A stretch of DNA of 55,301 bases from Deltaproteobacteria bacterium (lineage in GTDB: Bacteria; Myxococcota_A; UBA796; SXON01): positions 1 to 55,301 of the forward strand of contig CANLGL010000030.1 in NCBI GenBank assembly GCA_947490345.1, read 5' to 3'. Positions 33,898 through 42,654 of this stretch are shown piece by piece. The position numbers were made by a program, and so were the translations under genes. The notes under the pieces were generated by a model, which was not told the origin of the DNA, made no database searches, and saw nothing but the letters and a program-made list of their open reading frames with translations. Within the stretch, counting starts at the first letter, position 1. Every line of letters begins with the position of its first letter.

Positions 33898-36795
33898 CTA
33901 CGCGACCTCGAACCGGTAGACGTTGGTTCCCGCGAGGAGCCCGTCCCCCGGCCGGAGCTCCACCGCCGTCCCGTCTTCGGGCATCGTCCGCCACGGCTTC
34001 CCGCCCTCCCGGAGGAAGAACGGAACAAAGCCCGTTGCGCCGGTGCGATACGTGGAGAGGTAGCCTTCGACCCGCGCGGTGTGCCCGTCAAAGGTCACCG
34101 ACGCGGTGATCGGACCCAGCCGCAGCATCCGTGCGCTGCGCAGCGGCAGTCCGGTCGTGAACAACCCCGCGACGAGCCGGTCGCTGGTATCGACTTCGAG
34201 GAGCTGGGCCCGGGGGTCCGGCAGCCCCGGATTTTCGGTCAGGCGCAGCGTGACATCAAAGTCGGGTTCCATGTTTGCGTCGCGACGAACGATCTCGATC
34301 CGCGCATCCTTGACCACGTCAGTGCTGCGCACGCGCGCGCTGCCGACGACGAGCGACGCCTCGCCCTCCTGTGCCAATTCGATGCGGCCTTTCTTGCCGC
34401 GCGCGTAGATGCGCACGTAGTCCAGCGTCATGAATGCCTGCTCGGCGAAGGACTTCACCTCGGGCACGATCATGTCCACGCCGCGGTGATTGCCGACGGT
34501 GAACTCGCCGTGCACACTCCACCCGGTCTGCACCAGCCGCGCCGGTCGCGACAGCTCTTGCTGCCACTGCTGCTCTTCGACTGACACCACCGGATCGAGC
34601 TCGCTGTCGTCGATGAGCATCGGCGCCGCGACCGAGGGGGACGCAGCCGGCGTGGCCTCGGGCTCCTGGGCAACCGACCGGTCGCCGCGGGCCGCCTTGG
34701 GCGGGCGGGGTATCACCCCTGAAATGATGCTGGCGTCGAGGTCACGGGGGTCGAGCTTCACCGGCGGCGGGGGCGCGTCCTCGGGAAGATCGGCGCCCGG
34801 CACCGAGGGGGCGTCCAGTTTTTTCGCCCGGCTGGCCCCGGCTTTGCTGTCGCGCACAGGCCTTGGCGGTGGCCCGCCCAGCATCCCCGGCTGGACCGGA
34901 TCGACGGTGGCGAACGCCTGCAAATCGGGGCGAACACCATCGGCAATCGAGGCAAGATCGTTTGCCGTGAACTTCGGCACGGCTGGCGGCGGCATCGACG
35001 TCGCCGGCGCGCCCCCGGCCGGGGCGTAGCTCACCTGGAAGAGGCAGTTGCCGACCAGAACCTCGTCGTTGGCTTGGAGCGTCACCTCGTGGCGGCCGCC
35101 GGCACCTTCGCGCGGGAAAAGCGCAAAGACCTCCTTCCCACGGCGAACATAGGTGAAGCAGTGCCGGGCCAGCGAACGGAGCGAAGGCTCGTTGGTCAGG
35201 TCCAGCTCCGCGTGGCTGGACGCCACCATGATCGAGTCGGTGTAGAACCGGGACTTCTGGATGTCACCGGTGCGAGACCGGATGGTGGCGCCGCCACCGA
35301 CGCTGGGCAACCACGCAATATTCTCGTTGTGCGGCTCGTCGGGCAGGCGGACCTTGCTGCGCCGGTCGCGACCGAGTTGGTAGGTGGCGCCGAAGTCCAG
35401 GTAGGTGCCCGCGCCGGGCCGCCGGAGCTCGCCCAGGTAGGGCCAGCCGTCGGCCTTGATGCCGCTCAGATCGTGGTACTCCACCTTGACCGCGTCGATC
35501 TCGATGCTGACGGTCCCCTTCAGCACCACCGTCTGGCCGGACTCGAGCGCCCGATTGTCCACACGAACGCCACCCTCGCGCGCCAGCAGGCTGACGCGCC
35601 CGAAGCGGACTTGCAGCACTGCCCGCGGGCTGGACGCGCTGGCCGATGTCGCGACCTGGGCCTTGGGGCCCAGGTACACGTCGTACCCCTCCATGAAGTT
35701 GCTGAAGTGCACCTTCTGGAGGAGGGCACCCCGCTCATGGAGGGTCAGGATGCGGGTGTCGTACGCGTCCGGAACGATGGTGCGCTGCTTCTGGCCGAGG
35801 CCGGCGGCGCTCATCGTCGGGGGCATGGCCAGCTTCGGTTCGGGCGCGTCGTGAATGGACACGGCCTTTGCCGCCGCTTTGGGGGTAGGCGGGGCAACGG
35901 CGGCCAGGCTGCTGTCGTCGAGGGACAGCTCCACCGTCATCGACTCGACCACGGCAAGTACGAGGAAGGCCACCGGACGCCCGCTGATCTCAGCGATGGT
36001 GAGCACGCTCGGGCCGCCGTCGGTCTGGTCGCTGCGCACGTAGTACCGGTCCTGCAGCTCGGGGCTGATCACGTGCACCAGCGAGCCGTCGGGGTACTGC
36101 TGAAGGCGGTATATCCCAGGCTCACGCAGCCCCGGATGCGCGTAGTTGTCGAGCCAGTGACGCCCGAGGGTGAAGACGATCTGGTCGCTGTAGAGCCGGC
36201 CAACCTCGCGATAGCCCTCCCACACCCCCGGCAGGTTCAGGTGCACCGCGAGCACGGGGCGGCTGCGCTGCGCCGGACCGACGTACAGGTTGGGCAGGAG
36301 CCCGGTGATGAACTCGCCAGCCTCCAGGCCGTAGGAATGGCTGAGCATGTCGCGACCGCCATCGGCGACGAGGCGGAAGCGCAACGGGCGTGTGCCGTAC
36401 AGCAGCTCGAAGCGCTCCTGCCCGCAGAAATCGGTGAACAACTCCCCCAGCGTCCGCGCGGTGCGCTCCGTCCACGCCTCACCACTCTGCGCCGCCGCAC
36501 GCCGCGCGTCGGCCTGGCTCACGACGATGAGCACGTCGGTGAACGAGGCGATGCCATCCCCGCGCTCGGCCTGGATGTGGGCCCGTAAGCCGCCCCGGCG
36601 CCCGCCAAAGCTGGTGGTCGACCACAACTGAGCGGCGTCGTCGACGTAGTCCGACTCGGCCTGATGGCGGCGCAATCGCGCCACGTAAAAAGCCGCCGCG
36701 GGGTCGGCATCGACCACCATCTCCGCCGCGCCGGACAGCCCCTGGGTGCGTCCTGACGAGAAGATTCGGGAGATGAAGTCCGCGAGCTGCGCCAT
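33898..36795 (-). CDS. Large protein with FHA-like domains
   Basis: The 965-residue protein is first in the operon, with AGGAG 5 nt before ATG 36795. The first 300 residues are not recognised, except that they are soluble and rich in Arg and Leu. Residues about 340-420 look FHA-like (SLLAREGGVRVDNRALE). A clearer FHA-type region spans about 450-600, with YQLGRDRRSKVRLPDEP, SSHAELDLTNEP and NDEVLVGNCLFQVSYAP. A Pro/Asp-rich linker is at about 600-760. A third FHA-like end is at the C-terminus, GTAVELRPGDGLLAGTNVYRF. FHA domains bind phospho-Thr, so this protein probably reads kinase targets. Neighbouring PP2C and kinase genes fit. Confidence 0.6.
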   Translation of the reverse strand: MAQLADFISRIFSSGRTQGLSGAAEMVVDADPAAAFYVARLRRHQAESDYVDDAAQLWSTTSFGGRRGGLRAHIQAERGDGIASFTDVLIVVSQADARRAAAQSGEAWTERTARTLGELFTDFCGQERFELLYGTRPLRFRLVADGGRDMLSHSYGLEAGEFITGLLPNLYVGPAQRSRPVLAVHLNLPGVWEGYREVGRLYSDQIVFTLGRHWLDNYAHPGLREPGIYRLQQYPDGSLVHVISPELQDRYYVRSDQTDGGPSVLTIAEISGRPVAFLVLAVVESMTVELSLDDSSLAAVAPPTPKAAAKAVSIHDAPEPKLAMPPTMSAAGLGQKQRTIVPDAYDTRILTLHERGALLQKVHFSNFMEGYDVYLGPKAQVATSASASSPRAVLQVRFGRVSLLAREGGVRVDNRALESGQTVVLKGTVSIEIDAVKVEYHDLSGIKADGWPYLGELRRPGAGTYLDFGATYQLGRDRRSKVRLPDEPHNENIAWLPSVGGGATIRSRTGDIQKSRFYTDSIMVASSHAELDLTNEPSLRSLARHCFTYVRRGKEVFALFPREGAGGRHEVTLQANDEVLVGNCLFQVSYAPAGGAPATSMPPPAVPKFTANDLASIADGVRPDLQAFATVDPVQPGMLGGPPPRPVRDSKAGASRAKKLDAPSVPGADLPEDAPPPPVKLDPRDLDASIISGVIPRPPKAARGDRSVAQEPEATPAASPSVAAPMLIDDSELDPVVSVEEQQWQQELSRPARLVQTGWSVHGEFTVGNHRGVDMIVPEVKSFAEQAFMTLDYVRIYARGKKGRIELAQEGEASLVVGSARVRSTDVVKDARIEIVRRDANMEPDFDVTLRLTENPGLPDPRAQLLEVDTSDRLVAGLFTTGLPLRSARMLRLGPITASVTFDGHTARVEGYLSTYRTGATGFVPFFLREGGKPWRTMPEDGTAVELRPGDGLLAGTNVYRFEVA

Positions 36796-36830
36796 CAAGG
36801 CTCCTGCGCCTGCCGAGATAACCGGACGCG

Positions 36831-37370
36831 ATGCCAGAGCGTATCGCGATCAGCGGGTCCGCCGGGGTCGGGAAGACCACGCTCGCCCGGGCGCTCGCCG
36901 CCGAGCTGGGGGTGCCCTACCTCCCGGAGGGCATGCGCGAGTACCTCGAGAGCGGCGCGCCCGACCTTCACGCGCTCGGTCCCGCCGGCGTTCGCGCGCT
37001 GGTTTTGCGGCTGTGGCAGGAGCGGCAAGCCCAGGAGGCCGCCGCCCACCGCGGTTTTGTGGCTGACCGCTCGTCGTACGACTTCGCCGCGTTCTGGCTG
37101 TTCTACCGCTTTGCTGAACCCAACGACCCGGACACCGAGGCCTACATGGCCTCAGCAATGGCGCCCACCCGCTACGACCTCGTCGCCATCGTGCCCTTCG
37201 GGGTGCTCCCCTTCGTCGACGACGGCGTGCGCAGCGCCAACCGGTGGGTGCAGCTCCACACGCAGGTGCTCATTGAGGGGATGGTGCGGCGGTGTGCGCC
37301 GCGGGTGCACGATGTCGTGGCGGTGCCGCTGGAGGACCGCGTCCGGGAGCTGGTGGGGCGGGGGAGGTAG
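36831..37370 (+). CDS. AAA-type (AAA_28/NadR-like) P-loop ATPase
   Basis: The 179-residue product has a Walker A (ISGSAGVGKTTLA, residues 7-19), a following ALAAELGVPYLPEG strand/helix, DRSSYDFAAFW as a probable Walker B-like acidic site, and a helical C-terminus. The pattern is that of AAA_28 or kinase-like NadR-type P-loop proteins. The ATP use and target are unknown. It is divergent from the FHA-like gene, with 35 bp between the starts. Confidence 0.78.
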   Translation: MPERIAISGSAGVGKTTLARALAAELGVPYLPEGMREYLESGAPDLHALGPAGVRALVLRLWQERQAQEAAAHRGFVADRSSYDFAAFWLFYRFAEPNDPDTEAYMASAMAPTRYDLVAIVPFGVLPFVDDGVRSANRWVQLHTQVLIEGMVRRCAPRVHDVVAVPLEDRVRELVGRGR

Positions 37371-37691
37371 GGGGGCGATTCGGGCGGTTCTGGCGGCGTC
37401 GGCCCATACCAATTGTATCGACGCAGCCAACACGGAGGCATTGCGCAGCGCTCGGCCCAGCCTTTGGGCGTGGCGAAGCCTTGCGAGCACCACCAACGGG
37501 GCGGCAACCATCGCGAATGCCACGATCGGGAACTCGCTCGCCAACAGTGAAGGCACGCTCAGCGAATCACTCAGGCCGCGGGGGACCATCCCCCAAGCCG
37601 CGTTCAGCAACCAATAGGAGCCCCAGGAGGCCAGGAATGCTGCGACTGGGAGCGCGGCCAAGGCGGGGCCGTCCCACCACCGTCCGTTCAT
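37152..37691 (-). CDS. Hypothetical membrane protein or remnant
   Basis: The frame from ATG 37691 has two strongly hydrophobic segments, LAALPVAAFLASWGSYWLL and FPIVAFAMVAAPLVVLARL, and reads sensibly for about 105 residues (to ARTARIAPL). After that it runs antisense to the P-loop ATPase gene for 219 bp. It may be a short real membrane protein, or the remnant of a longer one. I do not recognise the family. Confidence 0.4.
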   Translation of the reverse strand: MNGRWWDGPALAALPVAAFLASWGSYWLLNAAWGMVPRGLSDSLSVPSLLASEFPIVAFAMVAAPLVVLARLRHAQRLGRALRNASVLAASIQLVWADAARTARIAPLPPPPHQLPDAVLQRHRHDIVHPRRTPPHHPLNEHLRVELHPPVGAAHAVVDEGEHPEGHDGDEVVAGGRHC

Positions 37692-37830
37692 GGCCGCGGC
37701 GGCTCCCACGCCCAGCCCTTGGCGGACGCGCCACCGCTCGCCAGCAATCGACCCGGGAGCGAATGCTCTGCGTCCACTGGCATCATGGCCTGCCCCTGCC
37801 GCACGGCGAAGGTGGCGTCCACGTGCCGAT

Positions 37831-37962
37831 GCGGTGTCGCGAGCGCTGCAGTACGGTGCGGGAAAGGGGACAATCGGGCGTTCGACCGCGCCCCCGCTCT
37901 TGACGCGGCAATCCGCGACTGATCGGCGCCCCCCGCGTGAGGCGGATCGGAGCGCGGGCCGA
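37831..37962 (+). repeat. Dispersed intergenic repeat, copy 2, left part
   Basis: This matches 331-453 (copy 1) across GTACGGTGCG, GACAATCGGGCGTTCG and CGCCCCCGCTCTTGAC. A 26-bp segment at 37933-37958 recurs exactly at 38271-38296, at the right part of the copy. The 786-bp spacer 37692-38477 holds no convincing gene. Confidence 0.8.
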
Positions 37963-37998
37963 GCCGGCCGCCCGACGCCGCGCGGGTGCCCGTAAGTG

Positions 37999-38020
37999 CC
38001 GAGGTGGCATGCCACCTCGG
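37999..38020. repeat. 22-bp perfect palindrome
   Basis: CCGAGGTGGCATGCCACCTCGG is its own reverse complement. The core GAGGTGGCAYGCCACCTC recurs in the second palindrome 160 bp away. Confidence 0.9.
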
Positions 38021-38153
38021 GAGTTGCCGGCACCTCCCGTGAGCGCAGCCGCGTGGCGCCGCGCTCGCCGGCGGTGCCGCCACGGACGAAGGCACATTTT
38101 CGTCGTGGCGGTCGCCGCGCCGACGGCGCGAGTGGCCTCTGACACCGCGTAGC

Positions 38154-38199
38154 TGCCGGTAACTGCGGAGGTGGCACGCCACCTCGGCAGTTACCGGCA
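38154..38199. repeat. 46-bp near-perfect palindrome
   Basis: TGCCGGTAACTGC, one mismatch, GAGGTGGC, AC, GCCACCTC, one mismatch, GCAGTTACCGGCA. That is 21 of 22 pairs in the two arms. Confidence 0.9.
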
Positions 38200-38270
38200 T
38201 CGTGGGTGCGCACGGCGGCCGCATCTCTCGCGTTGGTGAGCGCGGTGGCCGCATCTCTCGCGTTGGCCCG

Positions 38271-38420
38271 CCGCGTGAGGCGGATCGGAGCGCGGGTGCG
38301 ACGCAGGGACTGTCGCGACAGGGGCTACTCTCTGAGTCGCGCCCGGTTTGGGCGCTCGCAGCGCCCAGACTGACGGCCGAAGGCCGGAGCGCGCAGGAAG
38401 GCCGACGGCGCCTCCGGCGC
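38271..38420 (+). repeat. Dispersed intergenic repeat, copy 2, right part
   Basis: This matches 434-580 of copy 1, with GACTGTCGCGA, GAGTCGCGCCCGG, GGCGCTCGCAGCGCCCAGAC, GGCCGGAGCGCGCAG and GCCGACGGCGCCTCCGG. The 26-bp flank repeat is at 38271-38296. Confidence 0.8.
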
Positions 38421-38477
38421 CGGCACGCCCTGGGCCCCCCTGATGGCGCGGTCTGGGGGCGTACCCACGCGGCGCGA

Positions 38478-39191
38478 CTAGATCTCCGTCTCGCTCGTCC
38501 CCGCGCCGGGACTGTCCACGACATCGATGGTGCCGTAGCTTCGGGGCGTCGGCACCATTCGCGCCACCGTGCGGAAAGTGCCACCGAGGAAGGTCAGCTC
38601 CGAGCTGAGGAGCACACCCTCGGCGTCCACCACGAACTCAGCCCGACCCTCAACCGTCTGCAGCGTGTAACGAGTGCCAGACACCGCGATCTTGCCGATC
38701 TTGACCGAGGCGACCTCGCCGACACTGAGCTCGCCCTCGACGACCGCGCCGGTTTCGCTGAGCAGCAGGCCGATGCGACCGGCGTCGATGAGCCGGCGGG
38801 TTCGGCCGGGGTCGAACAGGTCCAGGCTCGTCAATTTGACCTGGGCAGCTGGAATCGTCGCCTCGTGAACCCCGACGGCATCGGCGCGGACGAGCTGCCA
38901 GCCACCGGAAGGCATCTCGATGCCCTGCACCTCCGAGAGCTCCTCGCCCACCTGTAGGGAGGTCGTGAAGTTTGCGCCGCGGGGACTCGACTGACCCGAC
39001 TGGCGGCACTTCACCAGGCCGAGCGGCGTCTCCACCGTGGTCAACACGCTCAGAACTCGGCGTTCACCGTCATCGCGGGGGAGGTGGCGCACCGTCACGG
39101 TGCGATCGCCGACGTCCTTTCCACCCAGGAAAAGGTCGTAGACCATCGTGGTCTCGTCGGCCTGGGCCAGTGCGGCGAAGAGCAGCAGCAT
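38478..39191 (-). CDS. Exported hypothetical protein
   Basis: The 237-residue product begins MLLLFAALAQADE, a short signal peptide. The mature protein is mostly beta structure, e.g. TTMVYDLFLGGKDVGDRTVTV, with one Cys. It shows the general pattern of small periplasmic proteins that carry a substrate-like barrel, but I cannot name a family with confidence. It is divergent from the radical SAM gene. Confidence 0.55.
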   Translation of the reverse strand: MLLLFAALAQADETTMVYDLFLGGKDVGDRTVTVRHLPRDDGERRVLSVLTTVETPLGLVKCRQSGQSSPRGANFTTSLQVGEELSEVQGIEMPSGGWQLVRADAVGVHEATIPAAQVKLTSLDLFDPGRTRRLIDAGRIGLLLSETGAVVEGELSVGEVASVKIGKIAVSGTRYTLQTVEGRAEFVVDAEGVLLSSELTFLGGTFRTVARMVPTPRSYGTIDVVDSPGAGTSETEI

Positions 39192-39248
39192 CCGCGGGAA
39201 GCTAACGCCCCGGGCCCGGCGGACGTCCTCGCGAGATAGCCCCCGCTC

Positions 39249-40679
39249 TTGCCGCCCCGCTCCCTTCGCGACTCATTGACCGCCCTGCGCGCCGCCGAGC
39301 ATGGTCGGCCGTTTCCGCGGGGGCGCCACCGCGTCGCGATGGCCTACCCATCGCCGTACCGCGCTGGAATGAGCAGCCTTGGTTTCCAATGGATCAGCTC
39401 GCTTTTGTCAGACGCAGGATTTGGGGTGGAGCGGGTGTTCTTGCCAGATGATGTCGACGCGTGGCGGAAGGCCAGATTACCACCGTTGTCCATCGAGTCT
39501 CACTCAGCGTTGGGGAGCTTCCCGCTCATCGCGGTTTCGGTGGCCTATGAGTTGGAGATCGCCGGGCTCGTAGAGTTGTTGCGACTCGCGGGGATTCCGC
39601 CCTTGCGGCGCGACCGGCGCCCCGAGCACCCCAAGCTGCTCCTGGGCGGGCCGCTCACCTTCTCCAACCCGCTTCCGCTTTTGCCGTACGCCGATGCCAT
39701 GCTCTCCGGAGAGGCCGATGACGTCGTGGTCCCCGCGGTGGAGGGCTTCTTCGAAACGGGCGACTTGGACCACGTCGCCGATCTCGCCGGCGGCTGGGTT
39801 CCCGAGCTGGGCACGGTGCGGGTACCGGTGGCCAAGGCCGAGGACGACCACTTGCCGGCCCGGTCGCGATTGTGGTCGTCTAACGCCGAGCTGACCGACA
39901 TGTTCCTGTTGGAGGGAGAGCGCGGCTGCCACCGTACCTGCACTTTCTGCGTGATGCGGCGCAGCACCAACGGCGGGATGCGGCTGGTGACGCCCGAGCG
40001 CCTCTTGGAGCTCGTTCCCGACGAAGCGCCACGGGTGGGGCTCGTGGGCGCGGCCATCAGCGATCATCCCCAGCTCGTGGGCCTCTTGGAGGCGCTCATC
40101 GAGAGGGGCAAGGGCGTGGGCATCTCCTCGTTGCGCGCCGACCGGGTTGCCCTCAAGCCCGACATTCCTCGATTGCTCCGAAAGGCCGGCTACCAGACCC
40201 TGACCGTGGCCTCGGACGCGCCAAGTCAGCGCCTCCGCCGGGAGATCAGCAAGGGCACCACCGAAGCCCACCTCGTCGCGTGCGCCGAGGCGGCTCGCCT
40301 CCACAAGTACCGCACGCTCAAGGTCTACATGATGCTGGGTGTGCCGGGGGAAACGGACGAGGATGTGGACGAGCTGGTGCGGTTCACCCGCCAACTCGCC
40401 GAAATCCACCCGGTCGCGCTCGGCGTGGCCCCCTTCGTCCCCAAGGTGAACACGCCCCTGGACGGCGCCATTTTCGCCGGGATCAAGGTGGTAGAGGCTC
40501 GCCTGGATCGGGTGCGCGCGGGCTTCCGTGGCACCCGCGCCGAGCTGAGGCCGACCTCGGCCCGCTGGGCGTGGGTTGAACATCGGCTGGCCACCGGCGG
40601 CCCCGCTGAGGGCGAGGCGGTCCTCCGCGCGGTCGAGGAGGGCGGCAGCTTCGCAGCGTGGAAGCGGGCGCTTTCGTGA
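39249..40679 (+). CDS. Radical SAM protein (B12-binding-like N-terminus)
   Basis: The 476-residue protein has the CxxxCxxC iron-sulfur motif in RGCHRTCTFCVMRRS at about residues 227-234. Before it lies an N-terminal region with AYPSPYRAGMSSLGFQ and GGPLTFSNPLPLLPYAD, as in radical SAM families with a B12-binding-type domain. After it come TLTVASDAPSQRLRREISKG and VYMMLGVPGETDEDV, the typical SAM-binding barrel. Product and substrate are unknown. The start is uncertain. TTG 39249 or 39276 keep the conserved N-terminus, and the first ATG at 39339 would cut it. Confidence 0.78.
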   Translation: MPPRSLRDSLTALRAAEHGRPFPRGRHRVAMAYPSPYRAGMSSLGFQWISSLLSDAGFGVERVFLPDDVDAWRKARLPPLSIESHSALGSFPLIAVSVAYELEIAGLVELLRLAGIPPLRRDRRPEHPKLLLGGPLTFSNPLPLLPYADAMLSGEADDVVVPAVEGFFETGDLDHVADLAGGWVPELGTVRVPVAKAEDDHLPARSRLWSSNAELTDMFLLEGERGCHRTCTFCVMRRSTNGGMRLVTPERLLELVPDEAPRVGLVGAAISDHPQLVGLLEALIERGKGVGISSLRADRVALKPDIPRLLRKAGYQTLTVASDAPSQRLRREISKGTTEAHLVACAEAARLHKYRTLKVYMMLGVPGETDEDVDELVRFTRQLAEIHPVALGVAPFVPKVNTPLDGAIFAGIKVVEARLDRVRAGFRGTRAELRPTSARWAWVEHRLATGGPAEGEAVLRAVEEGGSFAAWKRALS

Positions 40680-40683
40680 ACCC

Positions 40684-40722
40684 AGGGGGAAGGGGCCCAG
40701 AGGCCCTTCCCCTACCGGGCCA
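40684..40722. repeat. GC-rich intergenic hairpin (CCCCTACCGGG)
   Basis: GGGGGAAGGGGCCC, AG, AGGCCCTTCCCCTACC forms a hairpin between the convergent radical SAM genes. It probably belongs to the same family as the element at 42448. It could also act as a bidirectional terminator. Confidence 0.55.
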
Positions 40723-40767
40723 CCCGCTGGGCGTCGCGGCACCCGGCATGGGGAACCACCCGCCGTG

Positions 40768-42426
40768 TCACCGCAAGCGGATTAGCACCTCGTCGATCTC
40801 GGCAGCGGCCACCCCCGTCAACTGGGCGCGCAGGCGGCCGAAGGTTTCCGCTGCCGCGGCTCGCTGTCCGAGCCCGTTCGCCTGCAAAAGGCCCAGTTGC
40901 TTGAGCGCTTCCGGGTGGGTCGGCCGCCGGCGCAGCGCCGCCCGGCACGCCCGCACCGCGCCCCGTACGTTCCCAGCCTCCGCAGCGAGGATCGCCCGAT
41001 TCACCCACCTCTCCACCTCGAGCGCGGCCGGCGCCAACACCGTCTCGGCGTTGAGCGACTGCATCGCCCCACGACAGCCCGCGAGGCCAGCCGCCACCCG
41101 TCGAAACAGCGCCCGCGGGGTCCCCGGACGACAGAATGCGAGCGGCGCCGCGAAGCCCGGCGTCAGCCTTCCGACCAGGTGCGGACGCGCTTCCGGAAGG
41201 TGCGCCGCCACCCACCGACCGAGCGGCGCGTTGCTGTAGACGCGGCCGCCCGCCGCCCACGCGAGGCCCAGGCCGGCGGGGAGGGCACGGTCGATCTCGC
41301 AGGCGGCGGCGATGGCCGAGTCGATGCTGGCGTCGTCTTCGAGCGGATGGGCGCCGAGCAGCACGCTGCCGCCGAGGGTGCGGTGGCCGCGGCGGAGGTA
41401 ACGCTCCACCAACGCGTCGATGCTGGCGCGGTTGGTCGGGCCGGCGCCGGCGCGCAACAGCCTGTCGTCGAGGTGGCCCAGCTCCCAGGACAGCGCGCTG
41501 GGGTCGACCCCCACGCCCTCGAAGGCATCGAGCAGCGCGTCGTCGACCGGTGCCGGTTGCAGAAAGCCGCTGACGTCGAGATCGAGCCCCGCCGCCGCAA
41601 TCGCGCGCAGCACAGCCGTCGCGTGGCGGGCGTCGGGCACGTTGAGCTCGCTGGCGGCGAGCCAGATGCGGCGCACGCCCGCGCTCTGCAACAGGCGCAG
41701 CTCGGCGAGGACTTCATCCACCGGCCGCGGGCGGACAGCGCCACCGACGAAGCTGCCTTCCACACAGAAGTGGCAGCGACGGTCGCAACCGGCGGACAGC
41801 GCCACAGGGACGCGGCCGTCACGACGGCGGGCGAGGGTCAGCCAACGGGCGTCACGCGGCGTGGGCCCCGGAACCGGGCGGAAGGGCGTGTCACGCACCG
41901 CGATCCGCACCACCGAGGCCCCTCGACGAATCACCCGGGGATCATCCGGCAGCGCCTCGGAGAATCGCGCCCCCTGCGCCAGCCCCCGCCCGAGCCGCCA
42001 GGCGAGATCGTCGGCCGCGCCCACCACCCCGACCTCGGCTCCCAAGAAAGCCAGCACGCCCTCGGGACACGCAGAAAATCCAGCTCCGCCCAACAGGACC
42101 GGCAGCGCCAGCCGGGCGGCCTCCCGAATCAGCGGCCGGATCGCCGGGAGGTAGAAGGTCGTGTCGAGGTCGGTCTCGCCCTGCCCGCTGCGCACCACCA
42201 AGGCATCATCGAGGTTGCGAATGGAGAACGCGACCAAATGGGGCTGAAACGCCGACGCCGCCTGTCGAAAAGCGGCCAGCGCGCCCGGCTCCATCCACGG
42301 GGAAACCACCCGGGCGTCGCACCCGGCCAGCCTCATCGCCTGCGCGATGCGCTCGGCGCCGTAGGGCGGCACCGGCGAGGCAGTCACCGCCGGATTCGCG
42401 TACACGATCAATACCCGAGGTGTCAC
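40768..42426 (-). CDS. Radical SAM protein with B12-binding-like domain and C-terminal TPR
   Basis: The 552-residue product starts at GTG 42426. An N-terminal Rossmann-like domain (MTPRVLIVYANPAVTASPVP, LPVLLGGAGFSACPEGVLAF) is as in B12-binding domains, but I do not see the DxHxxG motif. The CxxxCxxC site is in SAGCDRRCHFC (about 214-221). The radical SAM barrel follows, then a C-terminal TPR-like helical part (NRAILAAEAGNVRGAVRACRAAL). It is convergent with the other radical SAM gene, with 88 bp between the stops. The substrate is unknown. Confidence 0.78.
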   Translation of the reverse strand: MTPRVLIVYANPAVTASPVPPYGAERIAQAMRLAGCDARVVSPWMEPGALAAFRQAASAFQPHLVAFSIRNLDDALVVRSGQGETDLDTTFYLPAIRPLIREAARLALPVLLGGAGFSACPEGVLAFLGAEVGVVGAADDLAWRLGRGLAQGARFSEALPDDPRVIRRGASVVRIAVRDTPFRPVPGPTPRDARWLTLARRRDGRVPVALSAGCDRRCHFCVEGSFVGGAVRPRPVDEVLAELRLLQSAGVRRIWLAASELNVPDARHATAVLRAIAAAGLDLDVSGFLQPAPVDDALLDAFEGVGVDPSALSWELGHLDDRLLRAGAGPTNRASIDALVERYLRRGHRTLGGSVLLGAHPLEDDASIDSAIAAACEIDRALPAGLGLAWAAGGRVYSNAPLGRWVAAHLPEARPHLVGRLTPGFAAPLAFCRPGTPRALFRRVAAGLAGCRGAMQSLNAETVLAPAALEVERWVNRAILAAEAGNVRGAVRACRAALRRRPTHPEALKQLGLLQANGLGQRAAAAETFGRLRAQLTGVAAAEIDEVLIRLR

Positions 42427-42447
42427 CGAGCGATACTATCATGCAAA

Positions 42448-42560
42448 GAGGGGGAAGGGGCACACGCCCCTCCCCCTACCGCGGCGTTCCCTCGGGCCTC
42501 CAAGCTGCGCTTTCCGGCCTCCGGCGCTCGCCGCCCCTTCCCCTACCGCGCCATCCTGCC
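42448..42560. repeat. GC-rich intergenic hairpin element (CCCCCTACCG family)
   Basis: GGGGGAAGGGGC, ACAC, GCCCCTCCCCC is a near-perfect hairpin. It is followed by TACCGCGGCGTTCCCTCGGG, CCTCCAAGCTGCGCTTTCC and a second CCCCTTCCCCTACCGCGCC. It is the longest copy of the family in the window and lies in the 228-bp gap before the M48 gene. Confidence 0.65.
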
Positions 42561-42654
42561 CAGCCGCAGAACGGCCCCCTCACCGGCCCAAGGCGCCTGG
42601 GCGTTTCATGGCCCTGGGAGCCGTCGTCGCGACCGAATGGATAACTAACCGGAC

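Noticed and set aside
32824..34584. 586-residue plus-strand open frame opposite PP2C and the FHA-like gene
   Set aside because: The opposite strand has clear PP2C motifs and operon structure.
37688..38584. Minus-strand protein with REMRPP repeats
   Set aside because: The repeats come from the duplicated GCCGCATCTCTCGCGTTGG segment inside the repeat spacer; typical of spurious ORFs.
40897..42648. 583-residue plus-strand open frame opposite the second radical SAM gene
   Set aside because: The minus strand has the CxxxCxxC site; this frame has shadow composition.
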